Assembly (NCBI GenBank): GCA_036525535.1 | Contig: DATDAH010000098.1 | Location: 1 to 6,609 of the forward strand | Source: DATDAH01 sp036525535 | GTDB lineage: Bacteria > Actinomycetota > Acidimicrobiia > Acidimicrobiales > DATDAH01 | DNA length: 6,609 nucleotides | Reading direction: 5' to 3' | Part shown: in pieces, positions 1 to 6,249 of the stretch | Numbering within the stretch: position 1 is the stretch's first letter | Layout of the letters: each line of letters begins with the position of its first letter | The notes under the pieces: model-generated | The model's database searches: none | What the model was told of the DNA's origin: nothing | What the model saw: only the letters and a program-made list of their open reading frames with translations | Made by a program: the position numbers and the translations under genes

Positions 1-371
1 ACCACTGCCGCCCGGATGCCGGCGTCGCGCACGACGTGGGCCACCTCCCGCTCGGTGCATGCGGTGTTGGCCGGCACGGCGACGAGCCCGGCCCGGTCGG
101 CGGCCACGTGGGCCATGACCAGGGCGATGGACGGCGCCGTGCTGAACAGGACCCGGTCACCAGGCGCCAACCCGGCCCCAGCGAAGCGCCCGGCCACCCG
201 ACGGGTCTCCGTCTCCAGCTCCCCGGCGGTCACCCAACCCCGGCCCGCATCCCACAGGACCTTGGCCTCCGGCGCGGCCGCCCAGCGCTCGGCCCAGGCC
301 GCGGGCAGGCTCCGCCGGGCCAGCGGCTCGTACCCCGCCGGACCCTCGCCCGGTCCGAAGTGCGCGGTCAT
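1..371 (-). CDS. AMP-dependent acyl-CoA synthetase/ligase, N-terminal part (cut by window edge)
   Basis: The 123 visible codons begin MTAHFGPGEGPAGYEPLARR and resemble the N-terminal lobe of ANL-superfamily (AMP-binding) enzymes. The usual succession is present: a W-V-T-A-G-E-L 'Y-x-E-L'-like strand near residue 48, a helix ending G-L-A-P-G-D-R-V, then S-I-A-L-V-M-A-H-V-A-A-D-R-A-G-L-V-A-V-P-A-N, the conserved 'acting on a substrate-pocket helix followed by V-P-x-N' region. Such enzymes activate a carboxylic acid with ATP and join it to CoA. The ATP-binding loop and substrate-pocket residues lie beyond the window, so the substrate cannot be given; a fatty, malonyl-type or other acyl group is possible. 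The ATG overlaps the stop of the upstream membrane hydrolase gene as ATGA, and no Shine-Dalgarno precedes it, so translation is probably coupled. Family assignment is fairly safe; specificity is unknown. Confidence 0.8.
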   Translation of the reverse strand, partial: MTAHFGPGEGPAGYEPLARRSLPAAWAERWAAAPEAKVLWDAGRGWVTAGELETETRRVAGRFAGAGLAPGDRVLFSTAPSIALVMAHVAADRAGLVAVPANTACTEREVAHVVRDAGIRAAV

Positions 372-2449
372 GGGAGGGCCAGGGGGCGCAACGGCTGGTC
401 GGGGCTGTCGGTGACGTAGAGGTCGACCTGGTGGCCGGCGCCGGAGGCGGCCTCCTGGCTCAGCAGGATGCTGTAGGCCGACTCGGTGTCGACCATCGGG
501 AACAGCGGGGAGAAGCCTTGGATGACGCCGTCGACGGCGACGACCACCCAGGGGTCGGCGCCGGCGCCGTCGACGTCGATCTCACCGCCGAGGTAGGCCG
601 GTAGGGGCCCGTCGTCACCGACCTCCAAGGCGTCACGTTGGTCGAGCGTCGCGGTGCCCGCCGGCTCGCCGACGGGCAGGTCGGTGACCACCTGCCCGTA
701 GAGGTCGCCCAGCGGGTAGCGGCGGTAGAAGCCGGCCACGGGGTCGTCGACCGCCACGACCGGCCAGTGGTCGTCCAGCAACCGGGCGTAGTTCGCGGCG
801 GTGTCGATTTCGAGTAGGGCGTCGGGCTCGACCTGGAAGGCGTTCTGCAGCCGTTGGTACCGCTTGGTCCCCGACGTGTCCGGCGCCGACACGGACGACG
901 CCCCATCCACGTCGTAGGGCAGGTCGACGTCGAGCAGGTCGGCCATCGTGGGGAGCAGGTCGGTGGCCTCCATGTCCGTCTCGTCGATGCCGGCGGCCAG
1001 GTCGGGGTCCCGGATGAACAGCGGGGTCCACATGACCTCGAAGGCGTTGTTCTCACCGAGGGCCCGTCCGGGCTCACCCACGACGAAGGCCCCGCCGTGG
1101 TCGGCCACGACGACGAACAGAGCGTCGTCCCAGAGGCCGCTCTCCTGCATCCGGTCGATGGTCTGTCCGACCAGGGCGTCGGTGTACTGGGCCTGGAGCT
1201 CCAGGCGGAAGCGCGTCAACTCGGCGGGCCAGGCGTCGGTCCAGGTCCCGGCGATCTCCCCTTCGGGGTCACCGTCCGGCGACACGTATTCGGTGCCGTC
1301 CGGGTAGAACCGCCACGGGCCGTGGGGCAGGATCAGGTGGACGAAGTGCAGCGTCGGATCCTCACCCCGGACCATGCCGTCGAGGAAGTCGGTGAAGCGG
1401 GTGGGCTGGTTGGTGACCTGATTGCGGTCCTCGACCCCCATCTCCTCGGGGGCCGGTACCGACACGGTCTCCTCGGTGAACTCGTCGATCGCCACTTCGG
1501 GCTCGGCGTTGAGCGAGACCAGCTGGCGCACGACGTCGGTGGCGTCGCCGACCGCCCCCTCGAGGCCCTCACCGTCGACCGGGGTCCGTTGCGTCACCGT
1601 CCGGGAGTCGTTGCCACACACGTCCGGGGGGCAGAGCTGGGTGACCGTCTCCTGCACGGCCATGTCGTAGCTGCCGCCCAGCAGGGTGAACAGGTTTGTC
1701 GGCCAGTCGGTGACCAGCGGGGCCCGCCCCCTGGTGGGCAGCTGCCCGGACAGTAGGGAGGGCACCGCCTGCACCGTGCCCGCGTTGTGGGTCGTGTAAT
1801 TGCGGAACCAGGACGACCCCTCGGCCAGCCGAGCGAAGTTGGGGAACTGGGTGGCGTCGATCTGTCCCCTGTCGTCGAGCAGCGTGGCCGTCGGGAACTC
1901 GTCGAGGACCAGCATGACCACCGGCTGGTCGCTGCCCACGTCCTCGACGACCTCGGTGTCACCCCCGTCCAGCAGACCGGAGACGGGCGACGAGAAGAGG
2001 AACAGCGCGGCGGCCACGAGAGGGAGGGGCGCGAGGTAGAGCAGGAACGAGCGGACCCCGGCGACCCGGCTGTAGAGGACGCCCCCGGCGACGGCGGCGG
2101 CCACGGCGATGAGGAGGGCGGGCGGCCCCTTGGTCAGGTCGGCCAGGCGGACGGCCACGAGCACGGCCACGCCGACGAGGGCGGCGACCGTCGCGAGGTG
2201 CACCCCGGCGCGGACGCGATCCCCGAACACGCGGGTGGCGGCACCCAGGGCCCAGAGGGTCAGACCGGGCACGAGGGCGACGAGCAGGGCGAAGACGACC
2301 AGTTCGGCCCCGTCCACCCCGCGGAACACGAAGGTCTCGGGGCTGTTGCCGAGCACATCGAGCACCGGTTGGGTGAGGGCCAGGCCCGTGAGGGCCAGCA
2401 ACTCCGCACCCCGCCGAAGCTCGGTCGTCCCGCTCGTCCCCCCGGTCAA
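368..2449 (-). CDS. Membrane-anchored alkaline-phosphatase/sulfatase-superfamily hydrolase or transferase, threonine type
   Basis: The 693-residue product has about five predicted membrane helices in the first 155 residues (near 15-33, 50-71, 83-102, 109-127 and 134-153), followed by a large soluble domain that should lie outside the membrane. Seen motifs fit the alkaline phosphatase/sulfatase fold: a first metal ligand in VMLVLDEFP (D183), a nucleophile segment NAGTVQAVPSLLSG (T225), histidines in HFVHLILPHGPW (368-376), and VVADHGG (D450, H451). The sulfatase C/S-x-P-S-R signature is absent and T225 sits at the nucleophile position. This resembles phosphotransferases such as LtaS/EptA more than true sulfatases. 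C273 and C278 could form a disulfide outside the cell. About 150 C-terminal residues after the catalytic core are not recognised. The start is TTG, 13 nt after the mcd stop, with no clear ribosome site; a second TTG at codon 17 is an alternative. Substrate is unknown; annotation pipelines would probably say 'sulfatase-like hydrolase/transferase'. Confidence 0.8.
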   Translation of the reverse strand: MTGGTSGTTELRRGAELLALTGLALTQPVLDVLGNSPETFVFRGVDGAELVVFALLVALVPGLTLWALGAATRVFGDRVRAGVHLATVAALVGVAVLVAVRLADLTKGPPALLIAVAAAVAGGVLYSRVAGVRSFLLYLAPLPLVAAALFLFSSPVSGLLDGGDTEVVEDVGSDQPVVMLVLDEFPTATLLDDRGQIDATQFPNFARLAEGSSWFRNYTTHNAGTVQAVPSLLSGQLPTRGRAPLVTDWPTNLFTLLGGSYDMAVQETVTQLCPPDVCGNDSRTVTQRTPVDGEGLEGAVGDATDVVRQLVSLNAEPEVAIDEFTEETVSVPAPEEMGVEDRNQVTNQPTRFTDFLDGMVRGEDPTLHFVHLILPHGPWRFYPDGTEYVSPDGDPEGEIAGTWTDAWPAELTRFRLELQAQYTDALVGQTIDRMQESGLWDDALFVVVADHGGAFVVGEPGRALGENNAFEVMWTPLFIRDPDLAAGIDETDMEATDLLPTMADLLDVDLPYDVDGASSVSAPDTSGTKRYQRLQNAFQVEPDALLEIDTAANYARLLDDHWPVVAVDDPVAGFYRRYPLGDLYGQVVTDLPVGEPAGTATLDQRDALEVGDDGPLPAYLGGEIDVDGAGADPWVVVAVDGVIQGFSPLFPMVDTESAYSILLSQEAASGAGHQVDLYVTDSPDQPLRPLALP

Positions 2450-2462
2450 GGACGCGATGTTG

Positions 2463-4064
2463 TCAGCTCGCCCGCTCCACCAAGCGGCGGGTGATCACCC
2501 TCATGCAGAGGAGCTCGTCGGTGCCCTCGAAGATCGACAACACCCGGGCGTCGACGAAGTACCGGCTGACGGGGTACTCCTCCGCATAGCCGAACCCGCC
2601 GTGGATCTGCATGGCCTCACGGGTCACCCACTCGGCGGCCTTGCACACGTAGGCCTTGACCATCGACGCCTCGAGCGCCCCGTCGCCCTTGGCCATCATC
2701 CGGGCGACGACGTAGCTGAACTGGCGGGCGGCCTGGATGGTGAAGGCCATTCGACCGAGCTTGGCCTGGGTCAGCTGGTACTCGGCGACGGGTTGATCGA
2801 ACACCACCCGGTCCTTGGCGTACTGACGGGCTTCCTCGTAGGCGGCCTGCATGATGCCGACGGCGCGGGCCGCGGTCTGCAGGCGCCCGTTCTCGAAGCC
2901 CTCCATCTGCAGGTAGAACCCCCGGCCCAGCCCCTCCTCCCCGCCGACCTGGTTCTCGGCGGCCACGAACCAGTTGTCGAGGGCGATCTCATAGGAGTGC
3001 ATGCCCCGGTAGCCGATGGTGTCGATCGGCCGGCCCTCCATCGTCCCGCCGCCCGGCGCCCCACCGTGGTCGCCCGGCTCCTGGGTCAGCTCGAAGCCGT
3101 GGCCGTCGCCTCTCGGCTTGGGGACGACGAACATGGACAGCCCCCGGTGGGTCTTGGACCGGTCGGGGTCGGTGCGGGCCAGCAGCATGAGGACGTCGGC
3201 CCGGGCGCCGAACGTGCACCACGTCTTGACGCCGTTGATCAGCCAGCCGCCGTCGGTGGGGACCGCGGTGACCTTGATGCCGGCGACGTTGGAGCCGAAG
3301 TCGGGCTCCGTGACGGCCACCGCGGCCATGACCTCGCCCGACGCCAGTTTGGGCAGCCACTCGTGCTTCTGCTCCTCGGTCCCGCCCTTGACCAGGGCCC
3401 GGGAGAGGATCTCGGGGCGGGTGATGAGCGACCCGCCGCAGCCCAGGGAGCCGCGGGACAGCTCCTCGGTGGCCACGACCATGGCCAGGTAGTCCGACTC
3501 GCCGCCCTCGGCGAAGCCGCCGTACTCGGCCGGCACGGACAGGCCGAAGCCGCCCAGCTCGGCGATGCCCTGGATGATCTCCTCGGGGACGTCACCGTTG
3601 GTGCGGTGGACGTGCTCGGCGACCGGGCGGATCTTGTCCTCGGCGAACCGCCGGAACGTGTCCCTGACCAGCTCGAACTCCTCGTCCAGGTGCAGCGGGC
3701 CGGGGGCTTCGGCCAGCGAGGCCAGGAAGGCCGGGTCCCGGTGGGCGGCCACGAACTCCCGAGTGGTGTCCAGTGCTCCCGGCTCGACCCCCCACGCCGC
3801 CTCCCGCCCGTAGAGCTTGCCCGTCAGATCGGCCACGCCATCGGCGATGTAGGCGCAGGTGACGGCCCCCTCCTCGTCGCCCTTGCCGCCATAGTCCAAG
3901 AGCGCCCGGCCGGTCTCGACCACAGCCGCCGCGTGGGCCAGGTCGTAGGCGATCACCTGGTTGGCGTCGACGCCCCCGTTCGCGGCCAGCGTGACGGTGG
4001 CCCGATCCACCACGGTGCCCGCCAGCTCGATGGCCGACGCCGCGGCGGTCAGATCTCCGGTCAT
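2463..4064 (-). CDS. mcd: Acyl-CoA dehydrogenase, probable (2S)-methylsuccinyl-CoA dehydrogenase
   Basis: This is an FAD-dependent acyl-CoA dehydrogenase. Visible signatures, numbered from the start chosen here, are AVTEPDFGSN (250-259, flavin/substrate site), an N-G-V-K-T-W-C-T-F segment (277-285), DTIGYRGMHSYE (348-359), MQIHGGFGYAEEYPVSR (485-501) and SIFEGTDE, where E513 of the E-G-T motif is the expected catalytic base. At 533 residues it is about 150 longer than a normal dehydrogenase; the excess is an alanine-rich helical N-terminal segment (1 to about 125). That extension, the insert before I-G-Y-R-G-M-H-S, and a divergent MaoC hydratase next door point to Mcd of the ethylmalonyl-CoA pathway, which oxidises methylsuccinyl-CoA to mesaconyl-CoA and passes electrons to electron-transfer flavoprotein. 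I chose the ATG at 4064; one at 4103 adds 13 residues but leaves only 7 nt to the divergent gene. An isobutyryl-type or other branched acyl-CoA dehydrogenase is the alternative. Confidence 0.82.
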   Translation of the reverse strand: MTGDLTAAASAIELAGTVVDRATVTLAANGGVDANQVIAYDLAHAAAVVETGRALLDYGGKGDEEGAVTCAYIADGVADLTGKLYGREAAWGVEPGALDTTREFVAAHRDPAFLASLAEAPGPLHLDEEFELVRDTFRRFAEDKIRPVAEHVHRTNGDVPEEIIQGIAELGGFGLSVPAEYGGFAEGGESDYLAMVVATEELSRGSLGCGGSLITRPEILSRALVKGGTEEQKHEWLPKLASGEVMAAVAVTEPDFGSNVAGIKVTAVPTDGGWLINGVKTWCTFGARADVLMLLARTDPDRSKTHRGLSMFVVPKPRGDGHGFELTQEPGDHGGAPGGGTMEGRPIDTIGYRGMHSYEIALDNWFVAAENQVGGEEGLGRGFYLQMEGFENGRLQTAARAVGIMQAAYEEARQYAKDRVVFDQPVAEYQLTQAKLGRMAFTIQAARQFSYVVARMMAKGDGALEASMVKAYVCKAAEWVTREAMQIHGGFGYAEEYPVSRYFVDARVLSIFEGTDELLCMRVITRRLVERAS

Positions 4065-4072
4065 GGCCGGGA

Positions 4073-4078
4073 ACGGTA
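4073..4078 (-). promoter_or_regulatory. Possible -10 element of mcd (leaderless transcript)
   Basis: On the minus strand the hexamer TACCGT fits TAnnnT and ends 8 nt before the ATG at 4064, so transcription would begin at or very near the start codon. There is no Shine-Dalgarno in front of that ATG, which suits a leaderless message, common in actinobacteria. No good TTGACA-like -35 hexamer is seen; GGTACG occupies that position. If the 4103 start is used instead, this site would be inside the gene. Prediction from sequence only. Confidence 0.3.
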
Positions 4079-4101
4079 CCGAGGCGGCTGTGGGCCGTAC
4101 C
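4075..4101. repeat. Inverted repeat GGTAC-n17-GTACC between divergent genes, possible operator
   Basis: GGTAC at 4075-4079 and GTACC at 4097-4101 are inverted copies separated by 17 nt. The left copy belongs to an 8-bp perfect palindrome, CGGTACCG (4074-4081). The two copies lie about two helical turns apart and overlap both candidate -10 elements, so a dimeric regulator bound here could control mcd and the MaoC gene together. The arms are short and a chance match in GC-rich DNA is possible. Confidence 0.3.
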
Positions 4102-4103
4102 AT
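4098..4103 (+). promoter_or_regulatory. Possible -10 element of the MaoC hydratase gene (leaderless transcript)
   Basis: TACCAT fits TAnnnT and ends 7 nt before the GTG at 4111, so the message would start at the initiation codon. No Shine-Dalgarno is present upstream of that GTG. The position for a -35 hexamer (17 nt upstream, 4075-4080) reads GGTACC, not a TTGACA-like sequence. Prediction from sequence only. Confidence 0.35.
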
Positions 4104-4110
4104 CCGAGCC

Positions 4111-4626
4111 GTGACGATTTACGACCGACCCTTCGGCCGCTACCTCGAGGACTTCGAGGTCGGTGACATCTACAAGCACTGGCCGGGCAAGACCATCACC
4201 GAGTACGACGACCACCTCTTCAGCATGATCACCATGAACCACCACCCGTTGCACACGAACGCGTGGTTCGCCGAGCACGAGACCGTGCACGGCAAGAACG
4301 TGGTCGTGGGCAACCTCGTCTACTCGTTGGTCCTGGGCATGAGCGTGCCGGACGTCTCCGGTGCCGCCATCGCCAACCTCGCCGTCGAGACCCTGACCCA
4401 CAAGAAGCCGACGTTCCACGGCGACACCATCTACGCCGAGACCCGCGTGGTCGACGTCCGGGAGTCGGCCTCCAAGCCCGATCGCGGCGTGGTCACCGTC
4501 GAGACCAAGGGCCTCAACCAGAAGGGCGAGGAGGTCTGCTACTTCAAACGCCAGGTGATGGTGTGGAAGAAGGCGGCCGGCCCGGAGCGCCGTCGGCCTT
4601 ACGACGAGGCCGCGATCTGGGAGTGA
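4111..4626 (+). CDS. MaoC family hydratase, probable mesaconyl-CoA (beta-methylmalyl-CoA) hydratase
   Basis: The 171-residue product is a single hot-dog domain. It begins MTIYDRPFGRYLEDFEVGD, has a YKHWPGKTITEYDDH strand (21-35), the active-site helix TMNHHPLHTNAWFAEH (41-56), GKNVVVGNLVYSLVLGMSVPD (61-81) and a T-F-H-G-D-T-I-Y-A-E-T strand (101-111). It closely resembles, from memory, the MaoC protein encoded beside crotonyl-CoA carboxylase/reductase genes in streptomycetes, which is thought to hydrate mesaconyl-CoA to beta-methylmalyl-CoA. The divergent mcd, whose product would be this enzyme's substrate, supports that. In the usual hydratase-2 motif (G-D-x-N-P-[LIV]-H) an aspartate lies five residues before the histidine; here H48 is kept but that position is N43. 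The characterised proteobacterial enzyme is about twice as long. GTG at 4111 is chosen because homology begins there; an upstream in-frame ATG at 3961 would run through mcd. The methyltransferase gene follows after 4 nt. Confidence 0.85.
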   Translation: MTIYDRPFGRYLEDFEVGDIYKHWPGKTITEYDDHLFSMITMNHHPLHTNAWFAEHETVHGKNVVVGNLVYSLVLGMSVPDVSGAAIANLAVETLTHKKPTFHGDTIYAETRVVDVRESASKPDRGVVTVETKGLNQKGEEVCYFKRQVMVWKKAAGPERRRPYDEAAIWE

Positions 4627-4630
4627 CGGC

Positions 4631-5410
4631 TTGAGCGAGCGGGTGATCGACGAGGCGGCCGCCGTCGGGTTCGGGCGGGGCGCCGACGACTACGTCGCCG
4701 CCCGCCCCAGCTACCCGTCGGCGGTCTTCGACCTGCTGGCCGACGAGCTCGGTCTCGGCCCCGAAACGGACGTGCTGGACCTCGCGGCGGGGACCGGGAA
4801 GCTGACCGAGGACCTCGTGGCCCGCGGGGCTCGGGTCGTCGCCGTCGAACCGGTCGCCGCGATGCGGGAGCGGCTCGTGGCGCTGCTGCCCGACATCGAC
4901 GCCAGGGACGGCACGGCCGAAGCCCTTCCCCTCGACGACGCCAGCGTCGACCTGGTCACGGTCGGCCAGGCCTTCCACTGGTTCGACGCCCCGACCGCCC
5001 TGGCCGAGATCCGACGGGTGCTGCGTCCGGGCGGTGGCCTGGCCATGATCTGGAACGTCCGCGACGAGACCGTCGACTGGGTCCGTGAGCTGGGGAAGAT
5101 CAAGGACGAGGTCGACGGTGGCCCGCCCTACCGCCATCACCGGGACGCGGACTGGGAGGGCCTGGTCGACGCCGACGGCGGCTACGACGCCTACACCGAG
5201 GACTGGTTCCCCAACTGGCAGGACGCCTCGGTCGAGATCGTGGTCGGCCGGACGGCGTCGACCAGCTGGATCTCGGCCCTGCCCGACGACCGTCGGGAGG
5301 CCGTGCTCGACGATGTGCGGGCGCTGCTGGCCCGGCATCCGGCGACCCGGGGCCGGGATCGCTTCTGGTTCCCCCACGACACCGTCGTGCAGTGGTGCCG
5401 CCGGCGCTGA
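4631..5410 (+). CDS. Class I SAM-dependent methyltransferase
   Basis: The 259-residue protein has a Rossmann methyltransferase core in its first 145 residues. SAM-binding motif I is DVLDLAAGTGKLTEDL (47-62), the strand-2 acidic residue is E73 in VVAVEP, the adenine-pocket region is DGTAEALPLDD (93-103), motif IV is SVDLVTVGQAFHWFD (105-119), and a post-motif L-R-P-G-G-G-L-A follows (131-138). The Q-A-F-H-W-F-D form is typical of the Methyltransf_11 group of small-molecule methyltransferases, including the trans-aconitate/Crg1-like branch; the substrate cannot be read from sequence. The remaining 110 residues form a cap or substrate region rich in W and acidic residues. TTG at 4631 follows the MaoC stop by 4 nt, suggesting cotranscription; GTG at 4643 is an alternative start 4 codons later. 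Its 3' end overlaps mutY by 19 nt. A role in the ethylmalonyl-CoA pathway is not known and should not be assumed. Confidence 0.85.
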   Translation: MSERVIDEAAAVGFGRGADDYVAARPSYPSAVFDLLADELGLGPETDVLDLAAGTGKLTEDLVARGARVVAVEPVAAMRERLVALLPDIDARDGTAEALPLDDASVDLVTVGQAFHWFDAPTALAEIRRVLRPGGGLAMIWNVRDETVDWVRELGKIKDEVDGGPPYRHHRDADWEGLVDADGGYDAYTEDWFPNWQDASVEIVVGRTASTSWISALPDDRREAVLDDVRALLARHPATRGRDRFWFPHDTVVQWCRRR

Positions 5411-6249
5411 TCGCCTCCGGGGTCCTCGCCTGGTGGGACGGCGACCGCCGAGACCTGCCGTGGCGTCGGACCCGGGATCCCTGGGCCGTGCTGGTCTCCG
5501 AGGTGATGCTCCAGCAGACCCAAGTGGATCGGGTCATCCCCAAGTGGACGGCCTTCCTGGATCGCTTCCCTGACCCGGCTCGCTGCGCGGCCGCCCCGGT
5601 CCGTGCCGTCATCGACGCCTGGGCCGGGCTGGGGTACAACCGGAGGGGCGTGGCCCTGCACCGGTGCGCCCGGGTGGTGGTCGACGAGCACGACGGCCGA
5701 CTGCCGATGGACCTGGCCGCCCTGCTCGCCCTGCCCGGTATCGGCCCGTACACGGCGCGGGCGGTGCTGGCCTTCGCCGGCGAGCAGGACGTGGCCGTGG
5801 TCGACACCAATGTGGCCCGGGTCTTGGCCCGCCAGGCCGGCCGTCCGCTGCGGCTGGTGGAGGTCCAGGCCGACGCCGACGCCTTGGTCCCGAGCGGCCA
5901 GGGGTGGGCTTGGAACCAGGCGATGCTCGATCTCGGGGCCACGGTGTGCCGGGCCCGTGCCCCGGACTGTGGCCGGTGCCCCGTCGCCACCAGCTGTGCC
6001 TGGCGAGGGGGCGCCGGTCCGGACCCGGCGGTCGGCTCGGCGGGGGTGTCCGGCCGCCAGTCCCGCTTCGAGGGGTCGGACCGGCAGGGCCGGGGCCGGT
6101 TGGTCGATGCGCTCCGGCATGGACCGGTCAGCGACGTAGCGACGGCGACGGGCTGGCCCGAGGACCCCGAACGGGCCGAACGCGTGGCCCAGACGCTGGT
6201 GGCCGACGGCCTCGCTGTCCGCGTCGGCGACACCCTGACGCTCCCATGA
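5392..6249 (+). CDS. mutY: A/G-specific adenine glycosylase (MutY), short actinobacterial form
   Basis: This base-excision repair enzyme removes adenine mispaired with 8-oxoguanine or guanine. The 285-residue protein keeps key residues at the Escherichia coli numbering: E37 in SEVMLQQTQV (catalytic acid), Y82 in GLGY, the helix-hairpin-helix LPGIGPYTARAV (114-125) and catalytic D138 in VVDTNVARVLAR. Position 120 is tyrosine, as in human MUTYH, where endonuclease III has its catalytic lysine, so this is MutY and not Nth. The iron-sulfur loop is C186-x6-C193-x2-C196-x5-C202. The C-terminal NUDIX-like 8-oxoguanine recognition domain of E. coli MutY (about 350 residues in total) is missing; instead there is SRFEGSDRQGRGRLVDAL followed by a winged-helix-like tail, as in other actinobacterial MutY proteins. 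The start is GTG at 5392 or the adjacent GTG at 5395, inside the methyltransferase gene, which implies coupled translation. Confidence 0.94.
   Translation: MVPPALIASGVLAWWDGDRRDLPWRRTRDPWAVLVSEVMLQQTQVDRVIPKWTAFLDRFPDPARCAAAPVRAVIDAWAGLGYNRRGVALHRCARVVVDEHDGRLPMDLAALLALPGIGPYTARAVLAFAGEQDVAVVDTNVARVLARQAGRPLRLVEVQADADALVPSGQGWAWNQAMLDLGATVCRARAPDCGRCPVATSCAWRGGAGPDPAVGSAGVSGRQSRFEGSDRQGRGRLVDALRHGPVSDVATATGWPEDPERAERVAQTLVADGLAVRVGDTLTLP

Noticed and set aside
854..1756. A 300-codon open frame on the plus strand opposite the membrane hydrolase gene
   Set aside because: It is antisense to the catalytic domain of a real gene and has no recognisable motif; it is a composition artefact.
368..2449. 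A true arylsulfatase
   Set aside because: The C/S-x-P-S-R formylglycine motif is absent; the nucleophile position is threonine.
3961..4110. N-terminal extension of the MaoC protein from an ATG at 3961
   Set aside because: It would cover the first part of mcd antisense and adds 50 residues with no similarity to the family; homology begins at GTG 4111.
2109..4166. A 685-codon open frame on the plus strand across the dehydrogenase and the start of the hydrolase gene
   Set aside because: It lies antisense to two genes with clear family motifs. Its product is low-complexity (rich in G, H, V, D, R) with no domain, as expected from the complement of GC-rich codons.
3592..4419. A 275-codon minus-strand frame spanning the divergent gap
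   Set aside because: It overlaps the MaoC gene antisense and the mcd gene in another frame, and its sequence shows no domain.
5392..6249. Endonuclease III (Nth)
   Set aside because: The catalytic lysine position of Nth is tyrosine here (Y120), and E37 in the LQQTQ-containing segment is specific to MutY.
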